Shown here one piece after another: positions 44,867-55,904 of a DNA stretch of 64,000 nt. Below the pieces are notes generated by a model. It searched no databases and was not told the DNA's origin. It saw only the letters and a list, made by a program, of their open reading frames with translations. The DNA comes from Ottelia alismoides (Eukaryota > Streptophyta > Magnoliopsida > Alismatales > Hydrocharitaceae): contig JAZKJV010006942.1 of assembly GCA_037367405.1 (NCBI GenBank), positions 124,001-188,000 of the forward strand, given 5' to 3'. Both the position numbers and the translations under genes were made by a program. Positions within the stretch are counted from its first letter, which is position 1; the number at the start of each line of letters is the position of its first letter.

Positions 44867-45625
44867 TGTGGAAAAAATAATGAATTGCTTATTCATGAGT
44901 CCATATGGATCTCTTATATAAAGGAGAAACATGTTGAGAAAATTATATAATGCACTCAATACTCCTCAAGCTAGAGCGTAGATATCAATCATGCTCAGGT
45001 AGGAACATCTCTGGAAAGGCCCTTTAGTTATGGCTTTGGTGAATATGCCTGTTGATTGTTCTCCATAGCACACATGAGAGGCAGAGATGAAACCCTTTTG
45101 AATCATGTCTCGAGTAAAGTGATAGTCTACCTCGATATGCTTGGTCCCCTCAAGTAAGGTTGGGTTGTTGGTAATGAAAAGAGTAGCTTGGTTGTCACAT
45201 TGGAGGTACATGGGAAGAGGCTCCTCAACAACTAGGTCAATCATAATGGATTTGACCCCCATCATCTACATACTTCCATGTGTCATGACTGTGTATCCTG
45301 ATTCTGGACTGGATCTGACAATCATTGTCTGGTTCTTGCTCTTTCATGACACCAAAGAGCTCTCTACGAATATTGCAAAGCTAAAGGTAGACTTCATGCC
45401 CTTGGGACATCCCACATAATATGCATCTAGGCAATATGTAATGTCAAGCGGTGTGCATCTACTAAATAAAAGATCAGTGCCATGAGAGGTCTTCAGATAC
45501 CTCAGAATCATATGGACTACATCCATATGTGCTTGTCAAGACAGCTCCACGAATCGACTGAATCTGCTCAGTGCAAATGACATATATGACATGGTGATCG
45601 TCTCGTATAGAAGCTTCCCAACGAG
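44867..45625 (-). pseudogene. Ty1/copia 3' part: RT end, RNase H, LTR remnant
   Basis: From 45625 leftwards the minus strand reads the end of RT (MSYMSFALSRFSRFVELS, HMDVVHMILRYLKTS). RNase H follows (SSLVS, LQCDNQATLFITNNP, HIEVDYHFTRDMIQKGFISA) and then LSMIDIYALA near 44970. A shortened LTR (about 44867-44962, TTATATAAGAGATCC box on minus) follows a CTTGAGGAG purine tract. The RT sequence stops abruptly at about 45625 against an hAT transposase. The complementary 5' part of the same copia (gag to the pol linker) lies at 59896-62395 in the same orientation. Confidence 0.85.
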
Positions 45626-48395
45626 CGCCAGAGTATGAAGTGACGTTGATGTGCGATAGGTGGAAGAGATACACGAGGAAGCAGGTCATCAACTTCCTCG
45701 TTTACTGTGATGGGAATACGATTTTTTTGAAATCTACCGATGTATCCGATCATGTGAAGGACCACAGGTACCTAATGAAGTTGATGAAAGACGTCTTCAA
45801 ATATGTTGGGAAAGCTAACATTGTCTGAACTCCGGATTTGCAACAGATAATGACAGCAACTTCAAGAAAGCATGTGAAACAATAAGAAAGTCTAGCAGCT
45901 ACAACATTTTTTGGACACCATGTGATGCACAGTGTATTGATTTGATTTTAAAAGACTTCAGCAAGAGGAGGTTGATCTCAAAAGTGGTGGAGCAAGTGCG
46001 GACAATCACCATCTTCATTTACAACCATTCTAAACCGTTGACTTTAATGAGGCAGACATGCAATCGTGAACTGGTGAGGTTTGACATCACATGCTTTCCA
46101 ACTAATTGTATTGTGTTGTAAAGCCTTAAACAACAAGAGACAAGTTTAAAAACCATACGTTTCTTGGCGCATGGTTCGAGATACCAGAAGCTCGGACGAG
46201 AGGGGGAAAGTGGAGATATTGATTAATGATCTTCACTTCTAAGATGACGTGACCAGAGTTACGAAGATATGGATCCTGTTGTGTCTGCATTGCGGATCGT
46301 GGATGGCGATAAAAAGTCGACCATGGGAGTAATCTACAAGGTAATACACTAGATGAAGAGAAGGTCAGATAAGTAGTTGGAAAAGAATACAAAGCATGGT
46401 TGCACATCATAGATGAACTCTTTTTTAATATATTGGGTGAACACCGCCGAGTGTCTCCCCCTCTTTTACGCTTAAAAAAAAAGATGCTTTCGCATCCTCA
46501 TCACAAGGTAAGTAATAAATCTGTTCTTTAATTTTTGATAGCACTTTTGATGGATTAAAATATAAGAATTATGCATGCTTGTGTACATCTTATTACTTCA
46601 ATCCCAAATACCAGTACAAGAGCAGTCTTGGTACAAATGTTGGCATTCTAGCAATTGTCCAAACTATGGTGTAGAAGCTCATCAAAGACAAGAAAACACA
46701 AACCTCGTGCATGAATGAGGTAATTCGGAATCTAGAGTAGGTTTACATTGCCAAGTAGAGTAACATAATATTAATTGAAGGTAATATGTGATAATTTATG
46801 ACTTCAAACAATGTGCAGGTGAGATACTTTAGGGATGTTTTGGTTTCCATCGGTAGAATTAGAACGATTAATGGGTGAGGCAATACTCTTCCTAGTTAGG
46901 ACGAAGACGAATAAGTCCATTGATTGTATTGTGACATACTACTACCATTTACTATTATCTATTTATCTCCTTTGTATTTTCTGCAGTCGAATGATAGTTA
47001 TTATACGAGATTGAAGCTCCCAACCTATGAAAGGTGGCAGTGAAAGTATTATCGCAAACAGCATCTGCCGGTGGTTGTGAGAGGAACAGGAGTACATTCA
47101 ACCGGATCCATTCGAAGAGACGGAACAGGTTGGGAGAACAGAAGCTCCATGCGTACAACTACAACTTGAGGATTAACATGAAACATGCAAGGGAGTGCCA
47201 TGACAAAGATGACTACACATACCCTATCGATCTTGCATACATTTTCAAAATGCACGATGACAATAGAGATGAAGATGTTCTCCAGAAATGGATGGATTGA
47301 TCCAGTATTCGATCAACCGGAAGAAAAACCAAATCAGAATATAAGCTAACGAATGGGAGTAGATATTGGAAACTATATGGCTAGATCCGTGCAAATGACG
47401 GACCCTCTTGGAGGATTGGAGAATGAGGTTGATGCAGTTTTTGATGACATTCTCTCCACTGATTCCAAATCCAAATCAAAGGATGACAGTAGAGATGATG
47501 ATGACGATGATGTTGTTGGCAATCGTGGTGGATCTGTGAAGGAGAAGACATATTCAAGGGGGTCAACAGGGGGTGGTCGTGGACAGCATGATATAAGATT
47601 CAAGGGCTCCACGCAGGGAATGAATATATGGAGAGAGAGAGAGACGAATAAACATTGGCAGTTTGTTCAAAGTCCGAGTCCGGAACCTGTGGATGACGAA
47701 GCATACGATCATGGCCAACATACTATGGACAACTACGTGGATGATTTGATATATATATATATAGGTTTCTTGACATGCATAGACATTGACAATACATATC
47801 GTGGACCAACACCATCTCATGGGTGGATACGGATCATCACACGAAGATAGATCATTTAGCGTCTTCCTAGAATACTTCTATGCTCCTCCTCTCGGACCAC
47901 CATCTCCTCTCATCCTTAGGTACATACACCTCCATCACATGGTTACAATGGGTATGGATACAGGAGCTAGAACGAAAAAAATTATCAAGGTAGCCAGCCC
48001 GAGCAGAGCCAAGGCAGTTATTTTGGTGGTGACAATTATGATTTCTTTTGAGACTACTACACCGCCATGCCTCCTCCTCCTCCACAGAGATCGTCTTCTA
48101 CTATGTCATCGCCATCCTGCGGATCCCAAGCTGGAACTTTGCAATTTCGTCGTACCCTTTGCGATACTGGATCTAGTGTTGCTTATCCTCATCTCAAGAT
48201 ACTCATAGGCATCGATGATCATTAGTACATGCAATATGTGATGCATTACAACGGCATATACCCGTAATGACATGGAAGAACAACTGTGAGTTCATTGAGT
48301 CTGCGATGAGTTATGAGAGATAACTGGGAAGGGGGCGTGTTACGGATCCACCATGGAACTCTTGCTTATGAACTAAACTCATGACCATTTAATAT
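45626..48395 (+). pseudogene. hAT transposase gene, 5'-deleted
   Basis: Starts inside DUF659 (EYEVTLMCDRWKRYTRKQ, then INFLVYCDGNTIFLKSTD). It continues FWTPCDAQCIDLILKD (with shifts), LISKVVEQVRTITIFIYNH, TLMRQTCNREL and VSALRIVDGDKKSTMGVIYK. Next come a YYFNPKYQYKSSLG patch (about 46600) and the hAT dimerisation domain near 47040-47170 (LSQTASAGGCERN, STFNRIHSKRRNRL). The tail is Asp-rich (47480-47520), then GGRGQ, then Tyr/Pro/Gly-rich to about 48250. Likely introns with GTAAGT donors are visible near 46507. The N-terminus, BED finger and left end are missing. The copia at 48396 interrupts its 3' region. Confidence 0.88.
46432..46482 (+). mobile_element. LINE 3'-end microinsertion
   Basis: GGGTGAACACCGCCGAGTGTC, then CCCCCTCTTTTACGCTT and an A-run, nearly repeats the unit at 60129-60184. 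It interrupts the hAT coding sequence in the IIDEL..W region. No clean TSD is resolved here. Confidence 0.55.
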
Positions 48396-48536
48396 TGTTG
48401 AGATATTTGTTATATTTCTAAACATTTATGTATTTTCTATTTCGTATGCCTTCTCTATGTAATTTTCCCAACAAGTTACTCTCCTATATAAGATAACCTT
48501 GGGATCTCATAATAAAGTTATCATTTCCTCCTAACA
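48396..48536 (+). repeat. 5' LTR of copia 48396
   Basis: TGTTGAGATATTTG...CCTCCTAACA, 141 bp, with CTATATAAGATAACC box. Immediately followed by PBS. Confidence 0.92.
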
Positions 48537-49055
48537 TGGTATTAGAGCGACAATCCTAGACTGAAGTTCCCCCGTCCTACTCTTGCCCTAACCTCTACCC
48601 CCCTCCCTCTTCACGTGCCACAGTCGTCGATGCTGGAGCCTTCCACGCAGCCCCAGGCCCTGTTGAGGGCCACCGCACGACCCTCCAGCCGCTGCTGCAG
48701 CCCCCTAGTGTAACTCTCAATCACTGCCAAGGCCCCTTGGCGGGCCTCCAAGCTGTCGCCAGCCCTCCTTGGTGATCATCATGTGTTGTTGCACATCCCA
48801 GTAACCTCATCGAGCAGTTCATCGCGCATCCTTGAGCATTCATGCAACTCTACGGTCCAAACTTTGATCTGATTTTGATCGGAAATCTTGATTTCACACC
48901 AAATAAATCACATTTTCCGGCCCTAACGTAGCTCGAGGAGTGACGAGGATGGTTGTATGAGTCTATACATACAACTAATCCTCCATGTGATTGTATAGAC
49001 TCGTTACAATCAGACTACTTCCAAGTCGAGTTATGTACTTCGGCCTCCGTTCATC

Positions 49056-49740
49056 AAGTCAGAGAACAAGGATGATCTCTTTTCTTCGTCCGGTGCTTTC
49101 AAATGTCCAGCTCCCATCGGGAAGATGGATGGGACCAACCATGAGTTGTGATCCATGAAGTTTCTAACCTTTATGCAGTGCAATAACAAGGAGCACATTA
49201 TGACTCGGCCAAAGCTGACGAATAAGATTGGGATTAATGCTTCGTGGAAGCAAGATGACGCGTATGCGCATGTTCTCACTACAAAGATTGCCAACAATAT
49301 TGTGGGGCAGCCCACAACCAAGGTGATGTGGGATATTTAGGCAACCATCTACGCACAAGCGAAGAATGATGCCAAGATTCTTCGACTTCAGTTTGACATA
49401 TTCAGAGCCAAGCAGCATGGTCGTCCATTGCATACATTCTACTCTTCTCTACGAGGCATGTATGAAAAGCTTCACAGCTTCATGAATGTTACTACCTCTA
49501 CAGAGCAGCAGATGGCCTACAAGAACTCCACGATGGTTGAAGTTTTCTTAGCAGCACTCAATCTAGAGTATGAGGTTGCACGTGCACAGCTCCTTACTAT
49601 GGCAACCATAACTCCCATGGATAAGGAGTACAGTCGCTTTAGCAGGCTCCGTATTCCACCCATTATCACATACAGACCTCCTCAACTAAGGCTGCATCTC
49701 GCGGTAGAAGAGGTTCTATAAAGTTCAGAGGGCATGGTTC
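49056..49740 (+). pseudogene. copia gag remnant, start codon lost
   Basis: The expected ATG is AAG at 49056-49058 (then SENKDDLFSSSGAFK). It continues MQCNNKEHIMTRPK, ASWKQDDAYAHV and FYSSLRGMYEKLHSFM. The zinc knuckle CTYCHRPGHSEDTC at about 49777-49818 is intact here, unlike in the younger element at 18095. Several shifts and a TAG at about 49338 are present. Confidence 0.87.
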
Positions 49741-51685
49741 TCGTGGCAGAAGAGGTGGATGTTAGTGTGGCCCTGCACCTATTGTCATCGTCCAGGACAC
49801 TCTGAGGACACATGTTATCAGAAGCATGGAGAACCCGCATCGGCTAAGTGGCAGAGCAGATTGAGCCTTCAGACACTTTGGCTTCTCAGGCAGATCTACG
49901 TCTTAATTGAAGGATTATGGAAAAATCCTCAAACGCATCACAGAAGCGTGGGGATCACATCGTATGCGATCGTGAGCAACTAGTCGAACTAGTTGCTCGG
50001 TGCAACGGAATTTAAAAAAATTAAATGATGAAACCATAGGATCCATGAACCATTCATGTATCATTTCATCTAAACCACATGTTAGGTAAAGGAATACCTC
50101 TTGTAACGCGGTTATAATCGAGTCTCTAAGCGAAGATACCTCCTGTCTCAAGTCTGACCCAACGGTATAGACGCTTGTGAGCGCAGAGATGAATCGTGTG
50201 CTTCTCGCAATCCGAGTTGTTGATCCAAGCAATGGATCCCTGATCTCGTCTCACGAGATCAAACATCTTCTTCATGAACATGACGCACGAAAGGAGACGG
50301 AGATCCACGAACGGTCGAGGCGATGGCCTAACAGCGATGCAACAACGAAAACAACCTTCTATATAAGGTTAGAGTGGACGAACACTCAAGAGGGATAGAG
50401 AGAGAGAAAGAGTTGACGTGTGATATGAGAATGAGAAAGAAAGAGCAATTGTTGTTCAACAACTTCTTCTTAGAAGGGGAAAGGTGCCTCTAATTATATA
50501 GTATTTTGGGAGTCCATGGATCTCAATCCATGAACTACACAAATTCAATAGTTTAGATTGGTATGTGTTTGTTTCAATGACCATGATTTTGTTGCAAAAA
50601 TACAACAACAATTAATTTAATTAATTTAAATATATATTAAATCAACAATACAACTTAATTTCAACTAAATCAATTTTGCATGGAGATAATTTAAAAAAGA
50701 GATAAATCTCTTTCTTAATAAGGACTTGGTGGCCTTCCACCTCCTCCCACTAAGGTGGCTATTTATCTCCAATTAATTTGCAACAACTATTTGTTGCAAA
50801 TTTATTCACACAAATATTTCATAATTATTTTGTGAAATTGCAATCATGCCACTGAAAAATTGTGAATCATATTCACAACTTAAAATAAAATGCAAATTAC
50901 ATTTTCAATTAATTGTCCAATGTGAATCCAATTCACATCAACACTTAATTAACAAATGTAAATTACAATTGTCTCCCTTTATAATATTATAAATCACATT
51001 TATAATATATATGAATAATATGGATAGTACTATCCATGTTTCCATATCAATGATAATTAAATCACGTTTAATTATCTAAGATCTTAATTCTCATGCATCT
51101 TATCCATATTGTTTATGATAATTAAATCACATTTAATTATTCATTTTTCAATGCTTGGATATATTAACAATGGATTAATTCTTGAACTCTTTCTAGAATA
51201 ATGTGTTTTCTCCATGGATACTTGGAGAAAAGGACAGGACGATTATACATTCCACGTATAGTGACTTGGATGTTGAGATCATATCTCAAATTAGATCTTA
51301 AAAACCTCCCACATATGTTTGATTAAATCAAAGCCGTAGATCTAATCTCCTAATTACATCTTATTCTTATTCAGATCAATATCTAACATTTGGACTGAGA
51401 TTAGATTATTTCTCTACTTAGAGGAGTCACTAAAATCCATACATGTTTCATCACTCCCTTGGTATAGAAGTGTCATGGTTATACAATCTTTATGATTACA
51501 TCACCGTCAGGTATTCCTAATATCTATACATCATGCATACTTATAAACCCGAAGTTTTAGACCTCTTTTGGATTGTCACCACCAGGATTTTATCATTAAG
51601 ATTCTCATTCGTTCATTGGTAATTGATATCGATCATATACTTTTCAAAAGCATATATCATACCTACAAATTCTTGCCATGCTTCC

Positions 51686-51836
51686 TGTTGGAGAAAAATA
51701 AGAGCCTTGTTATTTCTGAGAACTCTAGGCTCTTATATAGTAGAGAGGCCTATGGGTAAATTACATAAAGTGGAAAACAGAAAAAGAGAATAAGAAAGAG
51801 ATACATACGAAATATGAAAATACAAATATCTTCACA
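51686..51836 (-). repeat. 3' LTR of copia 51686
   Basis: Minus reading TGTGAAGATATTTG...TTCTCCAACA, 151 bp. TSD CTTCC to the left. Confidence 0.93.
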
Positions 51837-51839
51837 CTC

Positions 51840-54800
51840 TCCCTCAAGCTGAAGCACATATATCGATCATGCTCAGCTTGGATGAACACTTTAGATATGA
51901 TCCTCTGAGCAGAGGCTTGGTGAAGATGTCCGCGGTTTGCTCTCCAGAGCTGACATGGGAAGTAGAAATCAGGCCATTCTGAATCATGCCTCTCGTGTAG
52001 TGAGAATCTACCTCAATATGTTTTGTTCTCTCAAGGAACGCAGGATTGTTTGCAATGAATAAAGCAGCCAGGTTATCACAGCGTAACCCCATGGGTAGAG
52101 GAACCTCTAAATGTAGATCACATAGCACTGCTCAGACCCACATCATTTCTGTACTTGCTAGAGCCATAGCTCTGTATTCGGACTCGGCACTTGATCTTGT
52201 TACAACAGTTTGTTTCTTGCTTTTCCAAGAAACGAGAGAAGTGCCAACAAATATTGCAAATCCTGAAGTTGATATCCTATCCTTAGGACAACCTGCATAA
52301 TCCGCATCAGCATATGCGGATACAAAGAGTGTTTCTCCTTTCTTGAATAGTAATCCTGAGCCTGGAGATGATTTTAGATATCTCAATATCATATATATTG
52401 CATCCATATGTACCTGTCGAGGTTGCTACATGAATTGACTCACTCAACTCACTGCAAATGCAATATCTGGTCTGGTAATTGTAACATAAATGAGTTTTCC
52501 AACCATCTCTCTGTATCTTCTCTTATCGACTTCATTTATATCATCATTATATAGCTTCATGCTAGGATCCATAGGAGTCGTCGAAGGTCGACATCCAATC
52601 ATGCCGGTCTCTGCAAGCATATCTGTAACATACTTTCTTTGGGTCATCACAAGACCCTGTGCATTTCTAGAAAATTTCAACCCCAAGAAATACCATAGGG
52701 TGCCCAGATCCTTAGTCACAAATTAACTGCCCAGAAATTCTTTCGCCATCTTGATTCCCTGCTCATCGTCTCCTGTAACAACAATATGATCAACATACAC
52801 CATGATAGCAACAGTACCTCTAGACGTCTACTGCACAAATAAGGAATGGTCTGCATTTGACCTCTTGAATCCCTGTCGTTCAATCAGATCTGAAAGATTT
52901 TGAAACCATGCTCTAGGACTCTATTTAAGGCCATATATTGCCTTATGGAGTCTACAAACCTGTTAACACTCCCCCTCAGCAGCAAACCCCGGAGGCTGCT
53001 GCATATAGACCTCCTCTTGTAGATCTCCATATAAAAATGCATTTTTCACGTCAAGCTGGAATAACGACCAATCACGTGCTACAACAACTGAAAGGACACG
53101 TAAAGTAGAATGCCGAGCAACTGGAGAAAACGTGTCCAAGCAATCAACTCCATAGGTCTGAGTAAAATCACGTGCCACGAGCCTTGCCTTGTACCGATCA
53201 AAGCTTCCATCTGCATGGTATTTAACCATAAACACCCACTTGCAGCTAACAATAGACGCTCCGGGAGGAGGAGAAACAAGTGTCCAAGTTCCACGAGACT
53301 GCAACGCGGCCATTTCTTCTTCCATAGCAAGACGTCATTTGCCTCCTGGTAATTGCGTGGAACTTCTACTGCAGATAGAACTACTGCAAATCTCTGGAGA
53401 TCGCCTGTAAGACGATGAAAAGAGACATGCGAAGCAAGTGGATAGGAAGCACAAGTACGCCTCTGCTTCCTAATAGCGATAGGCACGTCCAAATCTCCAT
53501 GATCATCATCCTGTTGTGTTCCCTGTATCAATAGATCCTCAGAGTCATCGTTAGAAATCAAGTTATCAGAACCAACCTGAGGGCTGCTGGATGACGGACC
53601 ATGACCTTGAGCAGAGGAGGACCGACGAGTATAGTACTTTGGTAACGGGGGGACAATGGTTACTGGAGGTGGTAAAGGTGGAGGTGAAGGTATGACAGGA
53701 GGTGGTGGTGGAGATGGCATAGAAGGTAACTGACTCATAGGAGGAGGTGGCATGAAGACCTCAGTATCAAAATGGGAAGTAGTCATTCTGTCACCTGTAG
53801 GAGAGAAAAACATCACAGATTCAAAGAATGTGACATCGGCGCTAACAAAATATTTTCGACGCAGCGGATCAAATCAACGATATCCCTTCTGTGTCCTGGA
53901 GTATCCAACAAACACACATTTGATAGCCCTAGGAGAGAGCTTATCAAGACCTGGCACCAATTGATGGACAAAACCAACACAGCCAAAGACACGGGGTGTA
54001 AGAGAGAACAACTCCTTCTCAGGAAAGACTATAGAGAGAGGAGTTTTCTCACCCAAGACAGACGAGGGCATGCGATTTACTAAGTAGCAAGTTGTGAGAA
54101 CCGCATCACCCCAGAACGAGTGTGGAGCATGACTCTGAATAAGTAGGGTTCTAGTGATATCCAATAGATGGTGATGTTTCTGCTCTGCAACACCATTTTG
54201 TTGTGAGGTGTAAGCACATGAAGTTTGATGAATTATACTACGCGATGAAAAGAACAAGGACAGAGCTCTAGTACAAAACTACAAAGCATTGTCAGAACGC
54301 ACAATTTTCACAGAAGAAGAGAAAATATTTTGAACTTCATTGATAAACATTTCAATCACATCTCCTGCTTCAGATTTATTCTTCAATAAAAACACCCAAG
54401 ACAAGCGAGAAAAATCATCTACTGCAAACAGATAGAATCTGTGTCGATGGTGGTCAGGAACACGACTTGGACCCCAAATATCAATATGGACTAACTCGAA
54501 CAAGGAGCTACAGCTCCGACTCTGACGACTCGAGAAAGTAGACCGATGATGCTTTCCCAACTGACACGCTTCACATTGGAAGGACGACTTCGGAGAAATC
54601 TGGTGCAAAACACGACACATCTTCTGAAGAGGGAGGTGACCAAAACGGAGATGCCAGGTATATGGAGAGTCTGATCCTGTAGAATGGAGAGATGCACCGA
54701 CATAAGGAGTATGGACCAGACGATAGAGACCATTCTGCTCACGGTCACAACCAATCACCTTGTTCGAGGGTATGTCCTGAAAAACAAGAGATGATGAGTC

Positions 54801-54866
54801 AAAAATAGCTCGACAGTTCAAATCCTTTGTAATCTGGCTAATGGACGGTAAATTCATAGAAAAATC
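51840..54866 (-). pseudogene. copia pol without protease active site
   Basis: On minus, the integrase finger (LRFGHLPLQK, CEACQLGKHH) and core (VHIDIWG, VRSDNAL, GVAEQKHHH) span about 54700-54150. The linker is Pro-rich (53640-53780). RT runs about 53325-52440 with LDVKNAFLYGDLQEE and LDTFSPVARHS. The palm motif is YVDH (52786-52797), so the second catalytic Asp is replaced by His. RNase H runs about 52350-51850 and ends LSMIDICASA. Additional stops occur near 52963 and 52923. The enzyme would be inactive even without the gag deletion. Confidence 0.92.
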
Positions 54867-55037
54867 GAGGCGGGCGCAGGCCTTGCTGGGGAGAAGCGCA
54901 AGGCCGCGGCGCCGGAGAGGAGGAGGCGGCGCACGCGCGAGGCGAGGAGGCGACGGCGCGCAAGGAGAGGGATGGAGCTAGGGTTAGGGTTTTTCGGGAA
55001 TCGAGAGCTCCGGTCTAGGACCGCCGCTCTGATACCA

Positions 55038-55190
55038 TGTTGGAGAAAAATAAGAGCCTTGTTATTTCTGAGAACCCTAGGCTCTCTTATATAGTAGAGA
55101 GGCCTATGGGTAAATTACATAAAGTGGAAAACAGAAAAAGAGAATAAGAAAGAGATACATATGAAATATGAAAATACAAATATCTTCACA
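55038..55190 (-). repeat. 5' LTR of copia 51686
   Basis: 153 bp. Differs from partner by T/C and C/T substitutions and a TC indel beside the TATATAAGAG box. TSD CTTCC follows. Confidence 0.93.
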
Positions 55191-55904
55191 CTTCCTAAGC
55201 AAGATGACCATGCAAGGAATTTGATCAGTCCCAATACCTCATGAGTGAGCTCATGACTTCTGGTTCACAAGTAAATCTGTATAATCTTTTAGAGAGATAG
55301 TATTACCCATATGTCCTTATATGCACACCAGCTCGCCGGTGTATAGACTTTGATTAGGCCATCAACCTATCGGTCTACCAAATGTACAAACTCAGATATG
55401 TAGTAATACATTTGTCTTTGGTCAGAGGATGCATACCTATATCGCGACAGTATACGACATAGGACTTGGTTATCTCGATCTCGTTAAGTCAACTCTTTGA
55501 CCCAAGTTATCTGACACCTTTGAATCTATATTCCTATGCAGAGGACCTGCATCAAGAGGTTGGTCAAATATCAGCTTTTGGAGAAGAATTGGCATCTTCT
55601 TCTCAGGTTGGAGATCCTCTCTTAATAATCATTTGACGGTGTTTGATGAGTCATTAATCTAACTATTTAGATATTTATCAAGGCACCTACCTTTATGATC
55701 CAACAATTGAATCAATAATTATCCAATCATTAAGATGATCGTGGTACATAACCATAACTGTACTAAGGGACCTTATAGTGCATTCATTCATTTAATCCCA
55801 GACAGGGAGTGGAATAAACCAATAACTTTTATTGATATATTAAATATTACAATAACAATTATTGTAGAAATGGTTCGTCCTGGACTCATATTGATAACAT
55901 TAAT

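Larger units (their letters stand above)
51686..55190 (-). mobile_element. Copia deletion derivative lacking gag, 3,505 bp
   Basis: The LTRs at 51686-51836 (151 bp) and 55038-55190 (153 bp) differ by two substitutions and one 2-bp indel, with perfect TSD CTTCC (51681-51685 and 55191-55195). The PBS complement GCTCTGATACCA abuts the right LTR. Minus reading goes from the GC-rich leader directly into the end of protease (FSMNLPSISQITKDLNC, about 54857). gag and the protease active site are therefore deleted, with the joint near 54866. It inserted into the solo LTR. Confidence 0.93.
49908..55899. mobile_element. Large solo LTR, about 2.5 kb, split by a copia
   Basis: The unit begins TGAAGGATTATGG and ends TATTGATAACA (TG...CA) and is flanked by perfect TSD TTAAT (49903-49907 and 55900-55904). 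Subtracting the nested copia (51686-55190) and one CTTCC leaves about 2,482 bp with no PBS, PPT or coding domain inside, as expected for a solo LTR. The minus reading begins TGTTATCAATATG, which suggests the parent was on the minus strand, but this is uncertain. The family (copia or gypsy) cannot be told from the LTR alone. Confidence 0.82.

Noticed and set aside
47373..47612. Minus-strand frame opposite the Asp-rich hAT tail
   Set aside because: Shadow of the GAT-repeat coding on the plus strand; serine runs arise from ATC codons.
50401..51180. AT-rich direct repeats (TAATTAAATCAC...) as a satellite or CRISPR-like array
   Set aside because: The repeats are irregular, lie inside a TSD-bounded solo LTR, and have no fixed unit or spacer.
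54880..55037. GC-rich segment beside the minus copia as a host exon
   Set aside because: Position between the PBS complement and the protease end shows it is the copia leader, similar in composition to 18300-18600.
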